Assembly (NCBI GenBank): GCA_902465325.1
Contig: CABQMV010000109.1
Span: 1 to 6,430, forward strand
DNA length: 6,430 nt
Direction: 5' to 3'
Source of the DNA: an uncultured Oscillospiraceae bacterium
Lineage (GTDB): Bacteria; Bacillota; Clostridia; UBA1212; SIG427
The translations under genes and the position numbers were made by a program. The notes under the pieces were generated by a model, which did no database searches, was not told the origin of the DNA, and was given only the letters and a program-made list of their open reading frames with translations. Shown in pieces: positions 1 to 4,990 of the stretch (the stretch's first letter is position 1; every line of letters begins with the position of its first letter).

Positions 1-225
1 CTGGGGAAGTCTCCATTCGCTGTACTTATAAAAAAGGCCAAGCCCCACCGAAACAAGCGCAAGGCCTGCGTGCAGCGGCCAGAACCATTTCCCTAAAAAA
101 TGTTCCTTTTGAAATACCGCTCCCAGCCAGCGCCGCAGTCTGAGCCCAATATACCAAACCATTCCGCCTGCGGCAAAGAACATCAGAATGACCATCACCG
201 TGACACCGCCTACTGTGCTTCGCAT
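1..225 (-). CDS. N-terminal part of a two-TM membrane protein (possible membrane metallophosphoesterase)
   Basis: This reading frame starts at ATG 225 and is open to the window edge, giving 75 residues that begin MRSTVGGVTV. A good ribosome binding site (GAGGTGA, with GAGG at 232-235) lies 6 nt before the ATG, and a terminator-embedded promoter lies upstream at 283-312. Two hydrophobic segments are visible, about residues 7-27 and 47-66. The basic stretch between them (LRLRRWL) should be cytoplasmic or interfacial. The segment around residues 25-34 (YIGLRLRRWL) recalls the N-terminal membrane part of clostridial membrane-bound metallophosphoesterases, but no phosphoesterase motif falls inside the window, so that identity is a guess from pattern memory. 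It is certainly partial. A frame-shifted open frame at 26-232 covers the same DNA but lacks hydrophobic logic and is a shadow. Confidence 0.7.
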   Translation of the reverse strand, partial: MRSTVGGVTVMVILMFFAAGGMVWYIGLRLRRWLGAVFQKEHFLGKWFWPLHAGLALVSVGLGLFYKYSEWRLPQ

Positions 226-228
226 AAA

Positions 229-235
229 TCACCTC
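229..235 (-). promoter_or_regulatory. Ribosome binding site of the left-edge membrane protein
   Basis: On the minus strand this reads GAGGTGA. The GAGG core ends 6 nt before ATG 225. It decides between the ATG 225 frame and the overlapping GTG frame at 232, which has no such site. Confidence 0.7.
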
Positions 236-282
236 ATTGACACAAATACAGTTCTCTTCTCTGCTTTTCGCAAAAGAAAACC

Positions 283-312
283 ATTATACAAAAAAACTTG
301 CAGTCAGGACAA
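283..312 (-). promoter_or_regulatory. Sigma-A-type promoter for the left-edge membrane protein, overlapping a terminator
   Basis: On the minus strand, TTGTCC (307-312) is separated by 18 bp from a consensus TATAAT (283-288). Transcription would begin near 276, leaving a leader of about 50 nt before ATG 225. The -35 box lies inside the terminator hairpin of the tRNA unit and the -10 directly follows the T tract. One short stretch thus ends one transcript and starts the next. Confidence 0.55.
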
Positions 313-329
313 GAAGTCCCAATTGCAAG
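290..329 (-). terminator. Intrinsic terminator after tRNA-Thr
   Basis: On the minus strand, CTTGCA (324-329) pairs perfectly with TGCAAG (297-302). An inner stem GGAC/GTCC (316-319 with 307-310) closes a 5-nt loop. The linking positions contribute one A-T pair and two G-T wobbles, with one mismatch. Seven T follow (290-296). The hairpin begins 8 nt after the CCA end of tRNA-Thr, so it closes the tRNA transcript. Confidence 0.85.
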
Positions 330-337
330 CTAAAAGC

Positions 338-413
338 TGGAGCCTTCAGCCGGGATCGAACCGGCGACCTCATCCTTACCATGGATGCGCTCTACCTACT
401 GAGCTATGAAGGC
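338..413 (-). tRNA. tRNA-Thr (anticodon GGT)
   Basis: All four arms fold on the minus strand. The acceptor is GCCTTCA/TGAAGGC. The D stem is GCTC/GAGC. The anticodon stem is CATCC/GGATG around the loop ATGGTAA, putting anticodon GGT at 378-380. The T arm is GCCGG-TTCGATC-CCGGC. The discriminator is T and CCA is encoded (338-340). Length is 76 nt. It reads ACC and ACU threonine codons. It lies 6 bp downstream of tRNA-Gly and is followed by a terminator, so the two are probably processed from one transcript. Confidence 0.96.
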
Positions 414-419
414 AAAACC

Positions 420-493
420 TGGAGCGGGTGAGGGGAATCGAACCCCCGTAATCAGCTTGGGAAGCTGGTATTCTACCATTGAACTACACCCGC
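420..493 (-). tRNA. tRNA-Gly (anticodon CCC)
   Basis: This folds as a 74-nt tRNA on the minus strand. The acceptor is GCGGGTG/CACCCGC and the D stem GTTC/GAAT contains a G-T pair. The anticodon loop TTCCCAA (457-463) gives anticodon CCC at 459-461, which reads only GGG. The T arm is GGGGG-TTCGATT-CCCCT. The discriminator is T and CCA is encoded (420-422). The first anticodon stem pair (27-43) is a C-A mismatch; the other four pairs are intact. The CCC rather than TCC call depends on the base before the CC in the loop, which reads clearly here. Confidence 0.94.
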
Positions 494-502
494 AAGCGGA
501 CC

Positions 503-521
503 CGGCCTCAGTGAAAGGCCG
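503..521 (-). other. Hairpin in the tRNA leader
   Basis: CGGCCT (503-508) and AGGCCG (516-521) form a perfect 6-bp stem with a 7-nt loop. It sits 9 nt upstream of the mature tRNA-Gly 5' end and close to the start point predicted from the promoter at 528-556. It is not followed by a T tract on either strand, so it is more likely a leader or processing structure than a terminator. Confidence 0.4.
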
Positions 522-527
522 AATTGT

Positions 528-556
528 ATGTTACCATATCCAATAGAATTTGTCCA
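528..556 (-). promoter_or_regulatory. Candidate promoter of the tRNA-Gly/tRNA-Thr unit
   Basis: On the minus strand TGGACA (551-556, 5 of 6 to the -35 consensus) is separated by 17 bp from TAACAT (528-533, 4 of 6 to the -10 consensus). An overlapping TACAAT (523-528) could serve as an alternative -10 but has no good -35 at the right distance. The start point would be near 521, about 28 nt before the tRNA. The tRNAs may also be read from the upstream cps promoter, since no terminator separates them. Confidence 0.4.
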
Positions 557-572
557 GTACTTTTTTATATTT

Positions 573-1463
573 TCATTTTCTGTCTTCCGGCCTTCTCTGA
601 AAAACCGCCTGCCGCGCCGCATCTGTCAAGGGCTCCTTGGCTGTCGGAGCCTGGTTTTCCACGGACGCCTCCGGATAAGCAGAAGAAACCTTTCTTTTCT
701 CGGTAACCGGCTCCGCAAAACCGCTTTCCTGATTTTCTGTCCCATAACCGTATCCATACCGTTTGCTGTATCCGTATTTATTATAGCCTCTGGTATAACT
801 GTCTTTGGATTCGTCCACATTCGCAAGGATAACACCCAGTACCCGGGAATTGGCAAACTGTATGGCCTCAATTGCCCGCCGCAGCTCCTCATAGGCCGTA
901 CTGCAGTGTTTGACAACAAGGGCAACGCCAGCAGTTTTCCCAGAAAGCACCAGAGCATCCGAAACCACATTAACCGGAGGTGTGTCAATCAGAATATAAT
1001 CATAGTGCTCCTCCAACTTCTGGAGCAAAATCCCCATATTTTTACTTCCCAACAGCTCAGAGGGATTGGGCGGAGTCGGCCCTGACGGAAACAAATCCAG
1101 ACGGGGCTCCACATTACTCTTAAGGGACTCTGCCAGCGATTCCATCCCTACTAAAAAACTTGAGAGACCGTGACTGTTGTCTACACGGAAAATTTTATGC
1201 TGCGTAGGCTTTCTTAAATCCGCATCAATCAATAGTACCTTTGCAGAGGTCTGCGCCAGTGTAATAGCCAGATTGGCGCTGGTCGTACTCTTCCCTTCCC
1301 CTACACCGGGACTGGATATCAGAAAAGTCGTTCTGCTATCTGCCGCCAAAGAGAAAAGCAAATTGGTTCTTACTGCTTTATATGCCTCTGTCAGGGCAAA
1401 GGGAGAAGCTCCACTCAGCTTCAGCTCTTCTCTCAATTCATTTATTTTCTTTCTTTTCCCCAT
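573..1463 (-). CDS. cpsD: BY-type tyrosine-protein kinase, CpsD/CapB/EpsB family
   Basis: This 296-residue cytoplasmic ATPase phosphorylates its own C-terminal tyrosines and works with a Wzz-type membrane activator to control surface polysaccharide polymerisation and export. Visible motifs are Walker A SSPGVGEGKST (50-60, Lys58), Walker A' VLLIDADLRKP (76-86) and Walker B YILIDTPP (156-163). A tyrosine cluster has seven Tyr between 223 and 240, the usual autophosphorylation tail. The tail then continues for about 55 unusually long, polar, Pro/Ala/Glu-rich residues, where most family members end soon after the Tyr cluster. It starts at ATG 1463, preceded by GAGAGGGG about 7 nt away, and lies 13 bp after the wzz stop, so the two are co-transcribed. 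The partner phosphatase and glycosyltransferase genes usually found nearby are absent from this window. The gene symbol is by family resemblance. Confidence 0.95.
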   Translation of the reverse strand: MGKRKKINELREELKLSGASPFALTEAYKAVRTNLLFSLAADSRTTFLISSPGVGEGKSTTSANLAITLAQTSAKVLLIDADLRKPTQHKIFRVDNSHGLSSFLVGMESLAESLKSNVEPRLDLFPSGPTPPNPSELLGSKNMGILLQKLEEHYDYILIDTPPVNVVSDALVLSGKTAGVALVVKHCSTAYEELRRAIEAIQFANSRVLGVILANVDESKDSYTRGYNKYGYSKRYGYGYGTENQESGFAEPVTEKRKVSSAYPEASVENQAPTAKEPLTDAARQAVFQRRPEDRK

Positions 1464-1476
1464 CAGTCTGCCCCTC

Positions 1477-2220
1477 TCAATAACCTTTTCTGCCGCCTGA
1501 GATCGATTCCAGAGAAGGAATCTTGCCTAAGATCGGCACATCAAATCTTTCCTTCAGCTCCTCAGCAGATTTAATCGTATTATCCAGTAGCCCTGCAATA
1601 ATAATGACGGCACAGGAAATCACCAGTCCGATCACAGCACCAATCATCGCATATCTCTGTACATTGGGGGAATACGGTGCGGAGGGCGCCGTGGCGGGGC
1701 CGACAGACCTTATATATCCGGTTTTGGTTATCTCTTCTATTTTTACCGTCCCCAGCTCGTCCAGGTAGTTGCAGATATCCTGCGCCTCCTTAGGGTCTCC
1801 GGCTGTAACCGAAACATGCATAATCATAGACCCGTCAAAAGAAGACACATTGATCATTGAAGCAATTTGTCCGCTACTGTACTTATTCCCCATTTTCTCA
1901 GCCACATCAACAGTAACTGCAGGATGCTTTAAAATCACACTGTATGTCTGTATCAGCTGCTGCGCTGCCGCAATCTGCTGATTTGTAATTTCCTCTGTGC
2001 TGTTTCCTACGGAAGGATTTCCTTCCACTTGCTTACTATTGACATAGAAAGAGATTTCAGACGTATACTGGGGCGCTACAAAAAACCGGGCATAGAAAAA
2101 GAGCAAAGAGCCCCCTATAAGAATCGCTAAAATAATCCAGATAATCCGTCTTTTCAAAAGCCGCAATATATAGGCAAGATCCAATGTCTCGAATTCCTCT
2201 TTCACAAGTTCACCATCCAT
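1477..2220 (-). CDS. cpsC: Wzz/CpsC-type polysaccharide chain-length regulator and BY-kinase activator
   Basis: This 247-residue membrane protein has the Wzz layout. A short cytoplasmic N terminus with the LDLAYILRLLKRR motif (13-25) is followed by TM1 (about 26-46), an outside domain and a proline-rich PATAPSAPYSPN segment (175-186). TM2 (about 191-212) and a cytoplasmic tail follow, with DNTIKSAEELKERF (213-226) and VPILGKIP (228-235). In Firmicutes this tail contacts and activates the separate BY-kinase, here encoded just downstream. The protein sets polysaccharide chain length at the membrane. ATG 2220 is the longest start, but it would lie only about 10 nt from the predicted transcription start with no Shine-Dalgarno. 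GTG 2205, preceded by GGTGA at 2210-2214, is a real alternative that removes five residues. The gene is first in the unit, read from the promoter at 2237-2264. Confidence 0.94.
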   Translation of the reverse strand: MDGELVKEEFETLDLAYILRLLKRRIIWIILAILIGGSLLFFYARFFVAPQYTSEISFYVNSKQVEGNPSVGNSTEEITNQQIAAAQQLIQTYSVILKHPAVTVDVAEKMGNKYSSGQIASMINVSSFDGSMIMHVSVTAGDPKEAQDICNYLDELGTVKIEEITKTGYIRSVGPATAPSAPYSPNVQRYAMIGAVIGLVISCAVIIIAGLLDNTIKSAEELKERFDVPILGKIPSLESISGGRKGY

Positions 2221-2236
2221 TCTTTAATGCTTTTTC

Positions 2237-2264
2237 ATTTTAGCATATTCAAGTGCTTTGTCAA
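2237..2264 (-). promoter_or_regulatory. Promoter of the wzz/BY-kinase unit
   Basis: On the minus strand a consensus TTGACA (2259-2264) is separated by 16 bp from TAAAAT (2237-2242, 5 of 6). Transcription should begin near 2230. The -35 hexamer overlaps that of the divergent galM promoter by five base pairs. Confidence 0.75.
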
Positions 2265-2286
2265 TACAAGAAAACTGTGTTACAAT
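2258..2286 (+). promoter_or_regulatory. Promoter of galM with extended -10
   Basis: TTGTCA (2258-2263) is separated by 17 bp from TACAAT (2281-2286), which is preceded by TGT (2278-2280), an extended -10 motif. The start point would be near 2293. A second TATAAT at 2302-2307 has only a weak -35 at a 16-bp distance and may be incidental. Confidence 0.7.
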
Positions 2287-2320
2287 AAAAAACAGTAAAT
2301 ATATAATAAATATAGGATAT

Positions 2321-2325
2321 AGGAG
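2321..2325 (+). promoter_or_regulatory. Ribosome binding site of galM
   Basis: AGGAG lies 8 nt before ATG 2334. It fixes the galM start, since no other start codon nearby is so well placed. Confidence 0.8.
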
Positions 2326-2333
2326 TTAACAAA

Positions 2334-3401
2334 ATGAGTGTAACAAAAAAATTATTTGATACAACCCCTGACGGTTCAGAAATTTTTGTATATAAAATTG
2401 CCAATTCAACTGGCGCCTACGCAGAAATATTAAATTTCGGCGGCATCATAAGGTCCATCTGTGTACCGGATGTTCACGGTAAAATGGCGGATGTACTGGT
2501 AGGCTTTGATTCTCTGCAGGGATATCTGGATACCCAAGACGCCTATTACGGCGCACTGATCGGCCGCTGCGCCAACCGTATTCGAGACGCCCGTTTTATC
2601 CTGAACGGGAAAGAATACCAGCTGGCCAAAAATGACGGGCAAAATCATCTTCACGGCGGAACGCAGGGCTTTAATCAAAAAATATGGGAATGCCACGCCA
2701 AAGACGACCCGGAGGCAGACTCTGTAACATTAAAGCTCCGAAGCCCGGACGGAGAAGAAAATTATCCCGGCAATTTAGAGGTCACCGTTACCTATACCTT
2801 TGACAGTCAGAACAGACTTACCATTGCTTATGAGGCCGTTTCGGACAAAGATACTGTTGTCAATCTGACAAATCATGCCTATTTCAACCTGGCAGGACAT
2901 GACACCGGCTGTATCTGCCGTCATCTGGTCTATGTAAATGCATTGCAATATTGTGTCTCTGACAGTACCTGCTCCCCTACCGGTGAAATTGCTTCTGTCA
3001 CCGGTACGGTAATGGATTTTACCAACATGAGATCCCTGAAAACGGGCCTAGACGCAGTAGAGACCGATCCGGATATGACAGCAGCAAAAGGCTATGACCA
3101 CAACTATATTTTAAATAAACCCCTTGGGAAAATGGATTTGGCCGCCACAGTAAAAGACCCTGTATCCGGCCGAATTATGGATACCTATACTGACCAGCCC
3201 GGTATGCAGCTCTATACAGGAAACTTTATGCACGGGGATACTCCCGGGAAAAACGGATATGTGTACCAGAAGAGGGGCGCTTTCTGTCTTGAAACGCAGC
3301 TCTACCCTGATGCCATTCATTTTCCAAAATGGCCCAGTCCTATTTTGAAAGCCGGAGAAACGTACAGACACACTACTATATACACCTTCCGCACGGAATA
3401 A
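2334..3401 (+). CDS. galM: Aldose 1-epimerase (galactose mutarotase)
   Basis: This 355-residue cytosolic enzyme interconverts alpha and beta anomers of aldoses such as galactose and glucose, feeding the Leloir pathway. The family signatures are all visible: GRCANRI (77-83) with the substrate-contacting Arg82, NHLHGG (104-109) with His107, and VNLTNHAYFNLAG (176-188) with the catalytic acid His181. GYDHNYIL (253-260) carries Asp255, and LETQLYPDAIHFP (319-331) carries the catalytic base Glu320. Length is normal for the family and both ends look intact. The gene is alone on this strand, read from its own extended -10 promoter with AGGAG before the ATG. It stops 2 bp short of the convergent transpeptidase stop with no visible terminator between. 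No other gal genes are in the window; a link to sugar supply for the divergent polysaccharide genes is inference from position only. Confidence 0.97.
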   Translation: MSVTKKLFDTTPDGSEIFVYKIANSTGAYAEILNFGGIIRSICVPDVHGKMADVLVGFDSLQGYLDTQDAYYGALIGRCANRIRDARFILNGKEYQLAKNDGQNHLHGGTQGFNQKIWECHAKDDPEADSVTLKLRSPDGEENYPGNLEVTVTYTFDSQNRLTIAYEAVSDKDTVVNLTNHAYFNLAGHDTGCICRHLVYVNALQYCVSDSTCSPTGEIASVTGTVMDFTNMRSLKTGLDAVETDPDMTAAKGYDHNYILNKPLGKMDLAATVKDPVSGRIMDTYTDQPGMQLYTGNFMHGDTPGKNGYVYQKRGAFCLETQLYPDAIHFPKWPSPILKAGETYRHTTIYTFRTE

Positions 3402-3403
3402 CT

Positions 3404-4501
3404 CTATTGCGGAGAAAAGGAGGCCGACGGCACTTCTGTGCTCTCCGGCGTTTCTGACGGAGTAGGATCTGGAAATACAGTAGGAGAGGCCGAAGAACAC
3501 CCTGTAGGCGTAGGCTTTGTAGTCGGCTCAAAAGAAGGGGGCAGCCGGAGCGTAGCTTTTGGAGTGGCCGGTGGAACCGGAGTGGGTAAATCGGGCTCTG
3601 CACTGACGCCTGGCTTAGCCGGATCAGTAGGATCATACAGGGTTCCGTAAGGCAGAAGAGCCGGCTTTAATGCCAGCCAGGTATCAGGGGCTGAAGTTCC
3701 GTCAACAATTTCAACAACGGAACCGGTAGGACAATTCATATAAATCCATCTGGCATCTTTAACCTGCATTCTCATACAGCCATGGGACCTGGGATAGCCC
3801 AGTGTATTATATTCCGCTACTATCAGAGATGTGGGATCGGTATCCCGATATAGCTCCGAATGGAACATATATCCGGTAAAATATCCGGACATTCCCTGAG
3901 AGTCTGCCTCGGTAATATAGAAAAGCCGCGTAGCATACTGCCCGTAGCTGCTGCCAAAGCTGACCCAGCGGTATTTTCCGGCGCTGTTCTCCTCTGAATT
4001 TAAAATCATATACTTTCCCAGCCGCGTGGCATTGCTTCCCCGGTCCATACCAGTGGAAATCAAAATGGTTCGAATCCGTTCTGTCGGCTGTCCATTGCTG
4101 TCCCTTTTATATATGTAAATCAACTGCGCATTAATTACAACCTTGACATAAAGAGTATTCTCTACCCGATACCCCTGGGGAAATTTTACCTGTACAGAAT
4201 AGTGATGAGATTCTCGGGAATACTTTGGGCTTGTTTCATTAGAGGAATAGGGTACCGGTCCCGAAGGCCGCCCTCCCTCCTCCGGATTTGCAGAAGGTGA
4301 CGGCTCTGCTGGTGGAGAAGGCGATACCACCGGAGGCATCTCGGTTTCTGTCGGTGTTTGAGAAGCAAAAGAAGACAGCGGAGAAACAGCAGGAGGGATA
4401 AAAACAGGAACACTGTTGTCCCGCGGAAACAGGAACAAAACAGCCATAGCCAGACTGACAGTAAAACTTAATATTCTCAGTAACAGCCTTATCTTTTGCA
4501 T
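3404..4501 (-). CDS. Secreted or membrane-anchored L,D-transpeptidase (YkuD domain)
   Basis: This 365-residue protein carries a YkuD catalytic domain (about 113-267) that acts outside the membrane on peptidoglycan stem peptides, making 3-3 cross-links or attaching or exchanging residues. The active site is complete: FHSE with His214, then RSHGCMRM (238-245) with Ser239, His240, the nucleophile Cys242 and Arg244. Residues 7-25 form an uncleaved-looking hydrophobic signal anchor after a basic start. The domain is flanked by two low-complexity arms rich in Pro, Ser, Thr and Glu: about 36-90 before it and about 292-365 after it. The first fits a wall-spanning stalk; the second is an unusually long tail. 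Start ATG 4501 has only a distant AGAGAGG about 12 nt upstream, but no better start exists. The gene is read from the extended -10 promoter at 4536-4564. Confidence 0.93.
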   Translation of the reverse strand: MQKIRLLLRILSFTVSLAMAVLFLFPRDNSVPVFIPPAVSPLSSFASQTPTETEMPPVVSPSPPAEPSPSANPEEGGRPSGPVPYSSNETSPKYSRESHHYSVQVKFPQGYRVENTLYVKVVINAQLIYIYKRDSNGQPTERIRTILISTGMDRGSNATRLGKYMILNSEENSAGKYRWVSFGSSYGQYATRLFYITEADSQGMSGYFTGYMFHSELYRDTDPTSLIVAEYNTLGYPRSHGCMRMQVKDARWIYMNCPTGSVVEIVDGTSAPDTWLALKPALLPYGTLYDPTDPAKPGVSAEPDLPTPVPPATPKATLRLPPSFEPTTKPTPTGCSSASPTVFPDPTPSETPESTEVPSASFSPQ

Positions 4502-4535
4502 GACAAAATAGAACCTCTCTTAGAATAGCTTTTTT

Positions 4536-4564
4536 ATTATAGCATTTTTAGGCAATCCCCACAA
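4536..4564 (-). promoter_or_regulatory. Extended -10 promoter of the L,D-transpeptidase gene
   Basis: On the minus strand a consensus TATAAT (4536-4541) is preceded by TGC (4542-4544), an extended -10. With a 17-bp spacer the -35 is TTGTGG (4559-4564, 3 of 6). The strong -10 with a weak -35 is typical of extended -10 promoters. The leader would be about 28 nt. Confidence 0.65.
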
Positions 4565-4591
4565 CCGTATGACGGAGGCTTGATCTTTTAT

Positions 4592-4609
4592 GAAACCATT
4601 GACGGTTTC
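4592..4609 (+). promoter_or_regulatory. Inverted repeat over the -35 box, candidate operator
   Basis: GAAACC (4592-4597) and GGTTTC (4604-4609) are perfect 6-bp arms around a 6-nt centre. The TTGACG -35 hexamer (4599-4604) lies inside it. A protein bound here would block RNA polymerase at the regulator promoter. Its identity is unknown; autoregulation by the now broken AraC-type protein is possible, but such proteins usually prefer direct repeats. Confidence 0.4.
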
Positions 4610-4627
4610 TTGTACTGAAAGTAAAAT
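4599..4627 (+). promoter_or_regulatory. Promoter of the AraC-family remnant
   Basis: TTGACG (4599-4604, 5 of 6) is separated by exactly 17 bp from TAAAAT (4622-4627, 5 of 6). The start point would be near 4634, giving a leader of about 107 nt. The -10 lies in the first of three 12-bp tandem repeats, so TAAAAT recurs at 4634 and 4646 but at unsuitable distances from this -35. Confidence 0.6.
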
Positions 4628-4655
4628 ATATAGTAAAATATATAGTAAAATATAT
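4620..4655 (+). repeat. Three perfect tandem 12-bp repeats
   Basis: The unit AGTAAAATATAT occurs three times without change at 4620-4631, 4632-4643 and 4644-4655. The unit spans the -10 and the initial transcribed region of the AraC-type promoter. Origin by slippage or use as a protein-binding array are both possible; there are no spacers, so it is not a CRISPR array. Confidence 0.9.
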
Positions 4656-4730
4656 TTGATAAATTTCAGCAAAAAATATCAAGAAAACACGGGCCGTTTA
4701 TTATATAATGAATTCCACCAGGAATCATAT

Positions 4731-4734
4731 GAGG
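4731..4734 (+). promoter_or_regulatory. Ribosome binding site of the AraC-family remnant
   Basis: GAGG lies 6 nt before ATG 4741. It supports that ATG as the original start of the regulator rather than the in-frame TTG at 4769. Confidence 0.55.
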
Positions 4735-4740
4735 TACATT

Positions 4741-4981
4741 ATGTGGAACGAAATATTACAAAAAGTAATTGATTATTATAGAGGACCATTTAGACAGTAA
4801 AATTGATACCAAGGAACTTTCTATAATAGGCGGCTATTCTTTCTCTAATATTGAACGGGCCTTCGCTTTTATATTTCAAATGACAATAGCAGAATATATC
4901 CGGCTGAGAAGACTATCCCTCGCGGCACTTGAATTGATAAATTCCGATTCCTCTATTTTAGACATTGCATTAAAATACGAA
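4741..4981 (+). pseudogene. AraC-family regulator remnant, frameshifted and truncated
   Basis: Reading from ATG 4741 gives MWNEILQKVIDY and then runs to a stop at 4798. One base later, the frame from about 4778 gives IEDHLDSKID and continues as an AraC-type DNA-binding domain. Joined, these make a normal start for the class with the DNA-binding domain at the N terminus (as in Rob and GyrI-linked regulators), so an extra T near 4774-4778 is the likely lesion. The first helix-turn-helix (ELSIIGGYSFSNIERAF) and the link through EYIRLRRLSLAALELI are intact. The second begins with ILDIALKY and breaks exactly there: the usual GY/GF and recognition helix are missing, and GC-rich foreign sequence follows. 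The effector domain is not in the window. The frame remains open to 6163 only as antisense of the sortase. A DNA-binding product is unlikely. Confidence 0.8.
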
Positions 4982-4990
4982 AAAATGTTA
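4981..4990. other. Rearrangement or insertion joint inside the AraC-type gene
   Basis: To the left the DNA is AT-rich and codes plus-strand AraC-type sequence up to LDIALKY. To the right it is GC-rich and codes the minus-strand sortase, whose stop codon is 4988-4990. The homology of the regulator ends at about 4980. This is the edge of inserted or recombined DNA; the other edge would lie right of the sortase, perhaps outside the window. Confidence 0.7.

Noticed and set aside
26..232. Minus-strand 68-codon frame at the left edge
   Set aside because: It is one frame off the hydrophobic two-TM protein that starts at ATG 225 with a good ribosome binding site.
338..493. tRNA genes as the attachment site of the mobile element
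   Set aside because: The element-like sequence starts over 4 kb away inside the AraC-type gene, and no partial tRNA copy is seen near it or elsewhere in the window.
503..521. Hairpin as a terminator of the cps unit
   Set aside because: No T tract follows on either strand, and it lies downstream of a candidate tRNA promoter.
528..1085. Plus-strand open frame of 185 codons
   Set aside because: It is antisense to the BY-kinase gene, whose motifs on the minus strand are unmistakable.
4620..4655. Short repeats as a CRISPR array
   Set aside because: Units of 12 bp with no spacers and no cas genes nearby; this is a simple tandem repeat.
4590..4772. Plus-strand open frame with SKIY repeats
   Set aside because: It covers the promoter, the operator-like repeat and the 12-bp tandem repeats of the regulator. 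The SKIY repeat is just the translated DNA repeat, and no ribosome binding site precedes it.
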